DNA of 64,000 nucleotides from Bradyrhizobium genosp. L (GTDB taxonomy: Bacteria > Pseudomonadota > Alphaproteobacteria > Rhizobiales > Xanthobacteraceae), in NCBI RefSeq assembly GCF_015624485.1, contig NZ_CP061378.1, positions 1,612,001-1,676,000 of the forward strand, in the 5' to 3' direction. The notes under the pieces were generated by a model. The model was not told where the DNA came from. It searched no databases and saw only the letters and a program-made list of their open reading frames with translations. Positions 29,035 to 37,708 of this stretch are shown here, in pieces. The position numbers and the translations under genes were made by a program. Each line of letters opens with the position of its first letter. Position 1 is the first letter of the stretch.

Positions 29035-30828
29035 TCACGCCTCGCGGCACCAGTCCTGCAGATTGTCGAGATCGTTGGCCCAGCCGCTCATCACCGGGCG
29101 CAGCGTGTTGGAGGTCGCGCCCACCTTGATGCGATGCATGACCGGAATCATCACGTTATCCTGCCACATCAGGTCGTTGCACTTGATGTAGAGATCCGCG
29201 CGCTTGAGCGGATCGATTTCGGTCTCGGCGGCGTCGACCGCCGCGTCGTAATCCTTGTTGACCCAGCGCGGGAAGTTCTGGCCCTGCCACTTGTTCTCCT
29301 TGGTGGCGACATAGCGCGAGTGATAGCGGCGCATCTGCAGCGCGGGATCGGGCTGCGCCATCGGGATCTGGAACATCTCGATGTCGGCATAGAAGTGGGC
29401 GTAGGTGTCGGGATTGGCGACATCGGAGGAGAAGAACACGGAGGCGACCACCGATTTCAGCTCGACGTCGATGCCGGCCTTCTGGCAGGCCTGCTTGACG
29501 ATCGCCTGGGTCTTCTGCCGCGGCCCGTTGATCGAGGTCTGGTACAGGAGCTTCAGCTTCTTGCCGTCCTTCTCGCGGATGCCGTCACCGCCGGCCTTCC
29601 ATCCGGCTTGATCGAGCAGCGCGCCCGCCTTCTCGATGTTGAACTCCCATTTCGTGTTCTTCGAGACGAACTCCTCGGGGCCGTTGAGATAGTTCGCAGT
29701 GGTGCGGCCGGCGCGGCCGTAGATCGCCTTCTTGACGGAGTCGCGATCGACCAGCATCGCCAGCGCCTGGCGCACGCGGGGATCGGACAGGATCGGATGC
29801 TTGGTCTTCATCGACGAGCGTTCGCCGTCGACCTCGGTGTTGGGATCGGTGAAGTTGACGGCGATGAACTCGATGTCGCCGCCGACGGCGTAGATCGTCT
29901 TGCCCTTGCCACCCTTCTCGAGCCGCAGCAGCACCTCGTCCTCGACCTGCATGTTCCAGGCATAGTCGTATTCGCCGGTCTGGATGATGGCGCGCGCCGC
30001 CGAGACGGCGTCGCCGCCGCCCTTCAGCTCGATCGTGTCGAAATAGGGCCGGTTGGGCATGTGGTAGTCGGGATTGATCTCGCCGCGGATCTGGTCGCCG
30101 GGCTTGAACTCGACGAATTTGTAGGGTCCGGTGCCGACCGGCTTCAGATTGTTCGGCGCCTCGCGCGATTTGCTGCCCTTGTACTCCGCGAACAGGTGCT
30201 TGGGGATGATGCAGCCATAGGCGCCGATAAAGGCGTTGGCCCAGAACGGCGTCGGCTTCTTGAATCGGATGCGAATGGTGAGATCGTCGACCTTCTCGAT
30301 CGCGTCGACGTCGCTGTAGGAGCCGATGCTGACGGCTGCGGTGGCGGGATCGGTCGCATACTCCCAGTTGAAGATCAGGTCGTCAGCGGTGAGCGGCTTG
30401 CCGTCGTGAAACTTGACGCCCGGCTTGAGCTTCCAGACCACCGATTTGGCGTCGGCGGCGAGCCCGCCGTTCTGCAGCGATGGGATTTCGGCGGCGAGGA
30501 TCGGGTTGAGGTGGCCCTCGAGATCCCAGCTCGCGAGCGGCTCGTAGAAGATGCGCGAGCCGTCCTGGTCCTTGGTGCCGGTGGCGAAATGCGGGTTGAG
30601 CAGCGTCGGACCCTGCCACCACAACAGCTTCAGCGGACCGCCGCCGCCGCGCTTGGTCGGCTTGTAGGGCGACGGGCTTTGCGCCATCGCGACGCCGCCG
30701 AGGCTGAGAAGCTGGCTCGCCATCGGCGCGGTGAGGCCGACGGCGATCATGCGCTGGATGAAGGCGCGGCGATCGATCCGCCCGCCCTTCACGTCATCGA
30801 TCATTGTTCGCAGGTTGGTGTCGAACAT
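29035..30828 (-). CDS. Dpp/Opp-type ABC transporter substrate-binding protein
   Basis: Large periplasmic receptor (solute-binding family 5), 597 residues from ATG 30828, which has GAGGGG just upstream. The N-terminus MFDTNLRTMIDDVKGGRIDRRAFIQRM followed by a hydrophobic stretch looks like a twin-arginine signal, common in this subgroup. Family motifs include VWKLKPGVKFHDGKPLTADDLIFNWEY and KPVGTGPYKFVEF. The frame is open 59 codons further upstream without signal-like sequence. With the M20 hydrolase upstream, a peptide or N-acylated amino acid ligand is a fair guess. Confidence 0.92.
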   Translation of the reverse strand: MFDTNLRTMIDDVKGGRIDRRAFIQRMIAVGLTAPMASQLLSLGGVAMAQSPSPYKPTKRGGGGPLKLLWWQGPTLLNPHFATGTKDQDGSRIFYEPLASWDLEGHLNPILAAEIPSLQNGGLAADAKSVVWKLKPGVKFHDGKPLTADDLIFNWEYATDPATAAVSIGSYSDVDAIEKVDDLTIRIRFKKPTPFWANAFIGAYGCIIPKHLFAEYKGSKSREAPNNLKPVGTGPYKFVEFKPGDQIRGEINPDYHMPNRPYFDTIELKGGGDAVSAARAIIQTGEYDYAWNMQVEDEVLLRLEKGGKGKTIYAVGGDIEFIAVNFTDPNTEVDGERSSMKTKHPILSDPRVRQALAMLVDRDSVKKAIYGRAGRTTANYLNGPEEFVSKNTKWEFNIEKAGALLDQAGWKAGGDGIREKDGKKLKLLYQTSINGPRQKTQAIVKQACQKAGIDVELKSVVASVFFSSDVANPDTYAHFYADIEMFQIPMAQPDPALQMRRYHSRYVATKENKWQGQNFPRWVNKDYDAAVDAAETEIDPLKRADLYIKCNDLMWQDNVMIPVMHRIKVGATSNTLRPVMSGWANDLDNLQDWCREA

Positions 30829-31150
30829 TGTCCCCTCGGTCCGGCTCAAATGTGATTGCGGCGGGCCGTGAAAACCGGCCGCCGTTGCTGGCGGCAGATG
30901 GCACACCGAATGACCGCTGAGGTCAACGCCTCCCGGGCCACACCGTCTCAGTCTTTTGGCTATCGCTTGAGCAGAATGTCCTGCGGCCGCACATCGCTTC
31001 GGCAATTCGGCGGCAAAGACCGCCTATCCGTGGCTCGTGCTTGCGGAAAATTTGTGCGTTATCCCTTCGTTCCGAGGCCTTTTTTTCAAGGCGCTTTTCT
31101 CTAGCGCAAGCCGGGCCATGCCGCCGAAGCGCCGGCCCGGCTCGCAACTG
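30829..31150. other. Intergenic region before the peptide-type transporter operon
   Basis: About 320 bases between the M20 hydrolase stop and the binding-protein start, both minus strand. Open frames here are not protein-like. It presumably holds the promoter of the transporter genes; I saw no clear hexamers. The T-rich run near 31080-31090 lies downstream of the hydrolase on the transcribed strand but lacks a convincing stem. Confidence 0.5.
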
Positions 31151-32569
31151 CTACATCACCGACATGGTCAACGGCGGTGCAACATTTGATGGCAGCGGGC
31201 TGACATAGGGGGTGCGGGCCGTCCGCCTGGTCAGGTCGGCCTTGGCGTCTTCGATCAGCTTGGGCTCCAGCAGCGCCCGTACGCCGAGGCCGGCCATCGC
31301 CTTGGCGGCCTGTACCATCGCCTTGTGCGCGGCCGGGGTCTTGCCCTGCGCCACCACCTGCCAGGTGTGGAACGGGGTGCCGATTGCAACCGTCGGGGCA
31401 TGGACCTGCACGGTCGGCACCACCCAGGAGACGTCGCCGACATCGGTCGAGCCGATCAAAGGGTTGCGCTTTGCGTCCATCGGCACCAGGAAATCGGCGA
31501 GCGGCCGCTCGGTCGGCTCCATGCCGATCGCGTAATAGACCGAGGCGATGTCCTTGTCGGTCAAGGTCGCGCGGATCTTGCCGGCGAAATCCTTGTCGGC
31601 ATCGTCGAAATGCGGCGGGCCGAGCTCTTCCATGATGCCGTGCAGCTCCTGCTCCAGCGGCGTATTGGGCAGGATGTTGGAGACCGCGGAGATGATCTTC
31701 ATCTCGACCTTGGTCTCGGTCATCAGCGCAGCACCCTGTGCGATCTTGTGCACGCGCTCGACCAGTTCGTTCATGCCGGGCAGGTCGCGGGCGCGGATCG
31801 AGTAGCGCACCCGGGCATGGGCCTGCACCACGTTCGGCGCAATGCCGCCGGTGTCGAGCAACGCGTAATGCACCCGGGCGTCGCTCGGCATGTGCTCGCG
31901 CATGTAGTTGACGCCGACATTCATCAATTCCACCGCGTCGAGCGCGCTGCGGCCGAGATGCGGCGAGGCCGCGGCATGCGAGGTGCGCCCGGTGAAGGTG
32001 AAATCGGCGCGGGTGTTGGCGAGCGACGGCGTCACCGCCACTTCCCAGAAGCTGTGCGGATGCCAGGTGATGGCGATGTCGGCATCCTCGAACGCGCCGG
32101 AGCGCACCATGAACGCCTTCGCTGCGCCGCCTTCCTCCGCGGGGCAGCCGTAGTAGCGCACGCGGCCCGGCACCTTGTTGGTGGCGAGCCAGTCCTTGAC
32201 CGCGGTCGCGGCGAGCAGCGCGGAGGAGCCGAGCAGATTGTGGCCGCAGCCATGGCCATGGCCGTTGGTCTCCACGGGACGATGCTCGGCGACACCGGCT
32301 TCCTGGCTGAGGCCGGGCAGTGCGTCATATTCGCCCATGAACGCGATCACGGGCCCGCCTTCGCCCCATTCGCCCATCAGCGCGGTCGGAATGCCGGCGA
32401 CGTTCTCGGTGATGCGAAAGCCCTGATGGCGCAGTTCGGCCAGATGCTCGGCGGACGAGCGCGCCTCGGTGTAGCAGACCTCCGGCGTCGCCCACACTTT
32501 GTCGCTCAATTCGATGAAACGCGGCTTGATCGCGTCGACGCCGCGCCAAACGTCACTACGGTTGTCCAT
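31151..32569 (-). CDS. M20-family amidohydrolase (AbgB/p-aminobenzoyl-glutamate hydrolase-like)
   Basis: Zinc metallohydrolase of the M20D group that splits amide bonds of acylated amino acids or small peptides. Visible motifs: AFMGEYDALPGLSQEAG with the first ligand region, GHGHGCGHNLLGSSAL with metal-binding His, PAEEGGAAK with the catalytic/ligand Glu pair, ITWHPHSFWE, and a dimerisation domain from about residue 190. The start is ATG 32569 (MDNRSDVWRG); an in-frame TTG lies nine codons upstream. 472 residues, matching AbgB-like proteins. Its place above a peptide-type transporter suggests it processes the imported compound. Confidence 0.92.
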   Translation of the reverse strand: MDNRSDVWRGVDAIKPRFIELSDKVWATPEVCYTEARSSAEHLAELRHQGFRITENVAGIPTALMGEWGEGGPVIAFMGEYDALPGLSQEAGVAEHRPVETNGHGHGCGHNLLGSSALLAATAVKDWLATNKVPGRVRYYGCPAEEGGAAKAFMVRSGAFEDADIAITWHPHSFWEVAVTPSLANTRADFTFTGRTSHAAASPHLGRSALDAVELMNVGVNYMREHMPSDARVHYALLDTGGIAPNVVQAHARVRYSIRARDLPGMNELVERVHKIAQGAALMTETKVEMKIISAVSNILPNTPLEQELHGIMEELGPPHFDDADKDFAGKIRATLTDKDIASVYYAIGMEPTERPLADFLVPMDAKRNPLIGSTDVGDVSWVVPTVQVHAPTVAIGTPFHTWQVVAQGKTPAAHKAMVQAAKAMAGLGVRALLEPKLIEDAKADLTRRTARTPYVSPLPSNVAPPLTMSVM

Positions 32570-32704
32570 TTGCTTCGGTCCCTTTAGATAAGGCAATCTG
32601 AAGCGCCGGAAGCTAGCAGCTTGCCGTGAGCCCGCCTAGCACTTGCCGGCAGAGCAGGTTCCCCGCCGCGTCACGTCTCGCAGAAATGCGTCTGTCGCAC
32701 TTCG

Positions 32705-33796
32705 TCAACGCGCGCTGAGCCGCTCCAGCCCGTTCCAGTCGAAGGCGATGCCGTGGCCCGGGCGGTCCGGCGCGATCGCCATGCCCTGATCCAGCACCAG
32801 CGGGTTCTCGATGTAACGGTCGAGGCCGAAGCCGTGCGCTTCGAGATAGGAGCGGTTCGGGCAAGCGGCCAGCAGATGCACGGTGACGTCGTGCGCGCCG
32901 TGGCTGGTCACCGGGATGTTGAAGGCTTCCGCAAGGCGGGCGATCTTCATGAAGCTGGTCACGCCGCCGCAATTGGTGACGTCGGGTTCGGCATAGGACA
33001 GCGCGTTGCCTGCGATATAGGGCTTGAACTCCCACAGGCTGCGCAGATTCTCGCCGGCTGCGATCGGCACGCCGCCGGCCTGCAGGATGCGCGCATGCCC
33101 TGCGACGTCGTCGGGAATGGTCGGCTCTTCCAGCCAGGTCAGGTCGAACGGCTGCAGGGCGCGCGCGGCGCGGATCGCCTCCTCGACGGTCCATTTCATG
33201 TTGGCGTCGGCCATCAGCGGAAACTCATCGCCGAGATGGCCGCGCATCGCCTTCACGCGCGCCACATCGGATGCAAGGCTGGGCCGGCCGACCTTCATCT
33301 TGATGGCGCGAAAGCCTTTCGCGAGATTGTCGTCAGTCTGCTTGAGCAAGCCGTCCAGTGGCAGGTCGAGATCGATGCCGCCGGCATAGCAGGGCACGCG
33401 CCGGTCGAATCCGCCGAGCAGGCGCCACAGCGGCAGCGACGCCCGCCGCGCCTTGAGATCCCACAGCGCGATGTCGAGCGCGGAGAGCGCCAGCACCGTC
33501 GGGCCGCCGCGACCGCCATAATGCAGCGCCCACCACACTTTGTGCCAGAGCTGCTCGGTGTCCTCGGCCTCCATCCCGTGTGCGACCTCGGTGATTTCGC
33601 GGGCGAGGATGTTGGCGACCGCGCCGCCATTGCGGCCGACGGTGTAGGTGTAGCCGATGCCCTCGGCACCGTCGGCATCGCGGGCGCGGATCGTGATCAG
33701 CTCGAATGCCGTGATCTCGCCATGGGTGCTGTCGCTGAGCACGACCGGCAGCGGGATCCTGTAGAAGCCCACTGCAAAATCCTTGAGGATGGCCAT
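32705..33796 (-). CDS. Mandelate racemase/muconate lactonizing-type enolase-superfamily enzyme
   Basis: Cytoplasmic Mg-dependent enzyme that abstracts a proton alpha to a carboxylate. Residues visible: the Lys pair KMK (AIKMKVGRP, about 165), metal ligands Asp in ADANMKW, Glu in WLEEPTIPDD and Glu in AGENL, then His in TSHGAHDVTVHL. The KxK plus C-terminal His combination places it in the mandelate-racemase subgroup (acid-sugar dehydratases, racemases) rather than the dipeptide epimerases. 363 residues. It is 135 bases upstream of the M20 gene on the same strand, perhaps the first gene of that transcript. Confidence 0.92.
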   Translation of the reverse strand: MAILKDFAVGFYRIPLPVVLSDSTHGEITAFELITIRARDADGAEGIGYTYTVGRNGGAVANILAREITEVAHGMEAEDTEQLWHKVWWALHYGGRGGPTVLALSALDIALWDLKARRASLPLWRLLGGFDRRVPCYAGGIDLDLPLDGLLKQTDDNLAKGFRAIKMKVGRPSLASDVARVKAMRGHLGDEFPLMADANMKWTVEEAIRAARALQPFDLTWLEEPTIPDDVAGHARILQAGGVPIAAGENLRSLWEFKPYIAGNALSYAEPDVTNCGGVTSFMKIARLAEAFNIPVTSHGAHDVTVHLLAACPNRSYLEAHGFGLDRYIENPLVLDQGMAIAPDRPGHGIAFDWNGLERLSAR

Positions 33797-33888
33797 GGCA
33801 AAGCTCCTTCGCGCGGGGATCGGATGCGCAGCACGATCCCAAGAGGCGCGACAAGCTGCAACCCTTGGCCGCCGAATGCCTGCCTTGA

Positions 33889-34008
33889 GCGATCAGCCTG
33901 CCTGATCCAGGTGGCGGCTTCGATGCATCGGCGCAAAAGAACGCGCTCAAGGCGCTCAGCGCCGAAGCCCAGGCGCTCGCCGGCCTGCTGCCGGCAAGCG
34001 AGGCGTGA
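33889..34008 (+). pseudogene. Possible gene remnant (C-terminal tail of a lost coding sequence)
   Basis: A 39-codon open stretch without a start codon reads SLPDPGGGFD followed by a strongly helical, coding-like tail, ALSAEAQALAGLLPASEA, ending at TGA 34006. There is no ribosome site, and an in-frame TGA lies just before it. It may be the decayed 3' end of an old gene, or chance in high-GC DNA. Confidence 0.25.
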
Positions 34009-34016
34009 TCGCGCGG

Positions 34017-34217
34017 CTAAGGTTCGGAGCCCTCGATCCGCTTCAGCTCGCGGTCGATGATCGTGCAGACCCTTCGCTGCGCCAGCAGGTCGAGCCGTGC
34101 GCGCGTGGTGCCTTGCTTGATCTTGCCGTTGATTTCGAAGGACCAGCTCCACAGGTCCGGTTCGATGTTGGTGAGCGTGTATTCGATGTCCCGATGTCGA
34201 TCGATCAGCTTTTTCAT
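34017..34217 (-). CDS. Small hypothetical protein (66 aa)
   Basis: Begins MKKLIDRHRDIEYTLTNIEP, continues with a beta-rich centre (LWSWSFEINGKIKQGTT) and ends with an amphipathic helix (RRVCTIIDRELKRIEG). I recognise this pattern from short uncharacterised Bradyrhizobium proteins, but no function is known to me. An imperfect purine-rich ribosome site (AGAAACGGA) precedes the ATG. It stands alone with about 200 bases of non-coding DNA on each side. Confidence 0.7.
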   Translation of the reverse strand: MKKLIDRHRDIEYTLTNIEPDLWSWSFEINGKIKQGTTRARLDLLAQRRVCTIIDRELKRIEGSEP

Positions 34218-34415
34218 TCCGTTTCTTCTTGTTGGCTGACTGTTGCATAGCGAGATCGGGAACTCCTCTGTATCCGGTCCACTACTTACGCATTTGGTCT
34301 AACCGTTGCGCCGTGCGGCGGAATTTCCGCAACCAGGTTGGGATGCTTGCCCCCGGAAAGCCGCGAGAATGCGGACTCAAGTTCTGATCGCTATTTGGCA
34401 GTCGAACCGGGCCAA

Positions 34416-34526
34416 CCCGTCATCCTGAGGTGCGAGCTCTTGCGAGCCTCGAAGGATGCACGGCCCGGCCGGTGGCCGTCGATCCTTCGAGGGCTGCTGA
34501 AGAAGCAGCCACCTCAGGATGACGGG
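34416..34526. repeat. Dispersed repeat with perfect 17-base terminal inverted repeats, family D
   Basis: CCCGTCATCCTGAGGTG at the left end is the exact reverse complement of the right end. The inside contains GCCTCGAAGGATGCACGGCC and GGCCGTCGATCCTTCGAGG, forming a second nested stem. It lies downstream of the azoR-like gene, and the whole element could fold as a terminator. Flanking sequence from 34218 to 34576 has nothing else I recognise. Confidence 0.75.
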
Positions 34527-34576
34527 ACTACGGGTGTCGTCCGGGCAAGGGACGGGATGACTGGGCAGCTGGACCT

Positions 34577-35212
34577 TCAGAATCTCGCCGCCATCTCCGC
34601 GAGCCTGCGATGCGCGGCGTCACGGGCGGCGCGGATCGGCTCGGCGGGGCCGGTAGTCGGGCCGATCGGCACGAAGCTGACGTTGCTGATGCCGATGAAG
34701 CGCAGTGCCTCGCGCAGGTAGGGCGTCGCCATGTCGATGCGGCCGCGGTTCATGCCGGTGACGAAATCGCTGCCGCTGGCGAGGATCACGATCGTCGGAC
34801 GATCCTTGAGCAGCGGCAGGTAGCCGGTCGCGGGATCGAAGCGGAAGGTCAGTCCCGGCTGGATGATGAGGTCGAGCCATTGCTTGAGCTTGTAGGGAAT
34901 CGAGAAATTCCACATCGGCGTCGAGATCAGCACCCGATCGGCCAGCGACAGCCGCAGCGCGAGGCGTTCGGCGACCGCAAACGCATCGCGCTGTGCGTTG
35001 TTGAAAGCGCGTCCGCCGATGCGGGCATATTTGGCCTCCAGCACGTCGCCCGTGAATTCGGGCAAGGACTCGCGCCAGAGGTTCAGCTCATCGATATCCC
35101 AATCAGGCCGCGCCTTGTGGAACTGATCGAGAAAGACGCGTGCCGCCGCCGCCGACTCCGAGTCGGCGCGGGGCGAGCAGGCGACGTGGAGCAGCTTTGG
35201 CACCGCGTTCAC
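34577..35212 (-). CDS. FMN-dependent NADH-azoreductase-like flavoprotein (AzoR family)
   Basis: Flavodoxin-fold quinone/azo reductase. The phosphate loop is LLHVACSPRADSESAAA; ISTPMWNFSIPYKLKQWLDLI is the hallmark MxNFxxPxxLKxWxD segment of AzoR; ILASGSDF follows. 211 residues. It starts at GTG 35212, 3 bases after the SMP-30/isochorismatase-like fusion gene, so it is the last gene of the 22-kb minus-strand cluster. Such enzymes reduce quinones with two electrons, which fits a catabolic cluster producing quinoid or aromatic intermediates. Confidence 0.9.
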   Translation of the reverse strand: MNAVPKLLHVACSPRADSESAAAARVFLDQFHKARPDWDIDELNLWRESLPEFTGDVLEAKYARIGGRAFNNAQRDAFAVAERLALRLSLADRVLISTPMWNFSIPYKLKQWLDLIIQPGLTFRFDPATGYLPLLKDRPTIVILASGSDFVTGMNRGRIDMATPYLREALRFIGISNVSFVPIGPTTGPAEPIRAARDAAHRRLAEMAARF

Positions 35213-35215
35213 CTG

Positions 35216-36802
35216 TCAGCCGAGCGCCTTGATCACGGCATCGGCGTTGGTGACGACGGAGACGTTTTGCAGAGCGAAGTTGATCGCGGCGTTGTGCCAG
35301 TCGGCGTTCATGGTCGAGCAGCAATCCTCCGGCACGATCATGAAATAGCCCTTGTCGGCGCCGGTGCGTGCGGTGTGCTCGACCGACATGTTGGTCCAGG
35401 CGCCGGTGTTGATGATCATGTCGCGGCCGGTGGCTTTGAGGATCGTTTCGAGTCTTGTGCCTTCCCACGCGCTCATCCGCATCTTCTCGACCACGAAATC
35501 GCCCGGCCGCGGCTCGAGCCCCGACACCGGCGCCGCGCCCCAACTGCCACGCACCATCGCCTTGCTGTCGACCAGCCCTTCGAACAGCGGCGCGTTCAAG
35601 GTGACGCCGGGCGCGCCCGGCTCGACCACGAACCAGACATGGATGATGGCGACGCCACGGGCGCGCGCCGCCTCGGCTACGCGGCGGACATTCTCGACCA
35701 CATGCTGCTGGCGCGCATGCGCGGGCGCGCCGGACTCGGCGAACGCGCCGCCGTCCATGATGACGTCGTTCTGCATGTCCTGGATGATCATCGCGCAGCG
35801 CTGTGGATCGATCCGCATCTCGCCGGTGGCAAGGTTCGGTGCGGAAGCGGACGGCGACGTCGTCGAGGCCGTCGCACCCGCGCCGCCGCGTCTGCCGCTC
35901 ATATAGGGCTCATGCCGCGGCCCGACCTTGGTCGGGATCGCATAGACAGAATGCGTCGCGGTCAGATAGAGCGTGCGAAAATCAGCGCCGCCCCAGGCGA
36001 GGTTGGCGACGAGCTCCGGCAGTCGCAACTTGCCGAGCAGATTGCCATCTTGCGAATAGACCCAGACGCCGCCGGGCGCGGTGACCCAGACATTGCCGCG
36101 CTGGTCGCACTTCATGCCATCGGGAAGGCCGGGCTCGAGCTCGGAGCGGATGCCGGAGGCGAACACGCGGGGATTGGCGAGCGAACCGTCGCCCAGGACA
36201 TCGAAGGCGCGGATCAGCGCCTGCACGGTGTCGTTGACATAGAGAGTGCGCTCGTCCGGCGAGAAACACAGCCCGTTCGGCTGCTCGAACAAATAACGGT
36301 CGACCAGAAGCTGCGGCGCTCCGCCACCTGGCGGCACGCGATAGACACCCTGGAAACCGAGCTGACGCGGCCGCTCGACGCCATAAACCGGCATGCGGCC
36401 GTACCAGGGATCGCTGAAATAGATCGCGCCGGAGGAATGAACGCAGACGTCGTTCGGGCTGTTGAGCTCCTGGTTGTCGAAATGCGAGGCCAGCACTTCA
36501 CGCCGACCATCGGGCCGCTCGCGAATCAGCGACGACGTCGTATGCTCGCAGACGATCAGATTGAGCTCGGCATCATAGGTCATGCCGTTGCATTTGTTCG
36601 ACGGGCGCTTGACCTCGACCACGCCGCGCCGCGCATCCCACCTCCTGCGCACATCGCCCGGCATGTCCGAGAACAGCAGGAAATGATCGAGCGGGTGCCA
36701 GATCGGCCCCTCCGTGAATTCGAATCCCGTACCGACCTGGCCGACCGGCGCATAGGGATCGATCAGGGCCTCGAACTCGCTGCGCAGCGTGACATGCGTC
36801 AT
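35216..36802 (-). CDS. Fusion: SMP-30/gluconolactonase domain + isochorismatase-like hydrolase with Cys-to-Ser change
   Basis: Residues about 1-300 form an SMP-30/gluconolactonase beta-propeller: EGPIWHP (metal Glu31), NSPNDVCVHSSG, EQPNGLCFSPDE, and LPDGMKCD (metal Asp228). A Ser/Thr/Gly-rich linker (about 302-326) leads to an isochorismatase-like cysteine hydrolase (about 328-528): CAMIIQDMQND (Asp342), VVEKMRMSAW (Lys440) and NTGAWTNMSVEHTAR, where Ser473 stands at the position of the usual nucleophilic Cys. The propeller should hydrolyse a lactone. The second domain has two of three catalytic residues, so it may be inactive, scaffold-like, or work without Cys as true isochorismatases do. 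528 residues, continuous frame. Confidence 0.9.
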   Translation of the reverse strand: MTHVTLRSEFEALIDPYAPVGQVGTGFEFTEGPIWHPLDHFLLFSDMPGDVRRRWDARRGVVEVKRPSNKCNGMTYDAELNLIVCEHTTSSLIRERPDGRREVLASHFDNQELNSPNDVCVHSSGAIYFSDPWYGRMPVYGVERPRQLGFQGVYRVPPGGGAPQLLVDRYLFEQPNGLCFSPDERTLYVNDTVQALIRAFDVLGDGSLANPRVFASGIRSELEPGLPDGMKCDQRGNVWVTAPGGVWVYSQDGNLLGKLRLPELVANLAWGGADFRTLYLTATHSVYAIPTKVGPRHEPYMSGRRGGAGATASTTSPSASAPNLATGEMRIDPQRCAMIIQDMQNDVIMDGGAFAESGAPAHARQQHVVENVRRVAEAARARGVAIIHVWFVVEPGAPGVTLNAPLFEGLVDSKAMVRGSWGAAPVSGLEPRPGDFVVEKMRMSAWEGTRLETILKATGRDMIINTGAWTNMSVEHTARTGADKGYFMIVPEDCCSTMNADWHNAAINFALQNVSVVTNADAVIKALG

Positions 36803-36814
36803 CGCATTGATCCT

Positions 36815-37663
36815 CTAGGCGGGGAACCAGCTGCGCTGCGGCAGGCTCTGCACGATCGGCCCGGGCACCTGGTCGTGCAGACGGCCCACGACCATGCCAC
36901 CCTCGATCTTCGCCGGGCGATCATGCACCGGCAGCAGATAGCGCGAACTCGACAACAACTTCTTGATCGAAGCCTTCTCCGCCCGCTTGCTGGTGCCGTG
37001 ATTGCCCGTCGTGCGCGGCTCGGCGTCGTGGATCTCATTGAAGGGATTCACAATCTGGTCGTTGAAATCGTAGATCACGTCGCCGCAGATCGTGGCGATG
37101 CCGTCGGCGGTGTGGACGTGGATGTTCATCGACCCTTCGGTGTGGGCGTTGGCGGCGTCGCAATAGACGCCGGGCATCAGCTCGACCGGCCCGGTGATCT
37201 CGAGGTCGAGGAAGCGCAGCGCGCTCTTGGTGTGCAGGCGGTCGATCAAATGCTTGATGTCGGGCGCCGGATATTGCGGATGCATCAGGCCGGAGACGGA
37301 GTATTCCAGCTCCTTGCGGTTGACCACGACCGTCGTGTTCATCGGGAACAGATCGTCCTTGCCGGCATGGTCGATGTGCAGGTGGGTGTGGCAGACGAAG
37401 CGCACGTCGCCCATCCGCACGCCGTGGCGCGCGAGCTGGTTCTCGATCATGTTCTCGTGGAACTGGAGCCCGCGCATGCCGAGCGTCTCCATGATCCGGT
37501 TGGAGCGATAGCCGGTGTCGACCAGCACCGGGTAGGGACCGCCGAGGATCAGAAAGCCGAGCGTCAGCACGCGGCGGGTGCGGCCGCAATTGTGCCCGAG
37601 CACGAGGAAACTCGATTCCAGCTCGATATCGCCATAGTCCAGGACCTTGATCTCCAGCGGCAT
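36815..37663 (-). CDS. Metallo-beta-lactamase-fold lactonase-like hydrolase
   Basis: Two-metal hydrolase related to N-acyl-homoserine lactonases. The metal motif CHTHLHIDHAGKDD (HxHxDH) is at about residues 92-101, the further His in ANAHTEGSMN, bridging Asp in CGDVIYD, and the last His in PVHDRP. 282 residues. Transcribed between a COG3618 amidohydrolase and the SMP-30 fusion; the gap to the latter is 12 bases. It probably opens a lactone ring in the same pathway; quorum-signal cleavage is possible but the operon context argues for catabolism. Confidence 0.88.
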   Translation of the reverse strand: MPLEIKVLDYGDIELESSFLVLGHNCGRTRRVLTLGFLILGGPYPVLVDTGYRSNRIMETLGMRGLQFHENMIENQLARHGVRMGDVRFVCHTHLHIDHAGKDDLFPMNTTVVVNRKELEYSVSGLMHPQYPAPDIKHLIDRLHTKSALRFLDLEITGPVELMPGVYCDAANAHTEGSMNIHVHTADGIATICGDVIYDFNDQIVNPFNEIHDAEPRTTGNHGTSKRAEKASIKKLLSSSRYLLPVHDRPAKIEGGMVVGRLHDQVPGPIVQSLPQRSWFPA

Positions 37664-37708
37664 TGCATCCCTCCCAATTCGTTGCGTGTGTCCGTCTGCG
37701 CAGCGCGG

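Noticed and set aside
36815-37663. Quorum-quenching lactonase as a firm call
   Set aside because: The fold and HxHxDH motif fit, but the operon context points to catabolism and no LuxI/LuxR pair of the AHL type is near.
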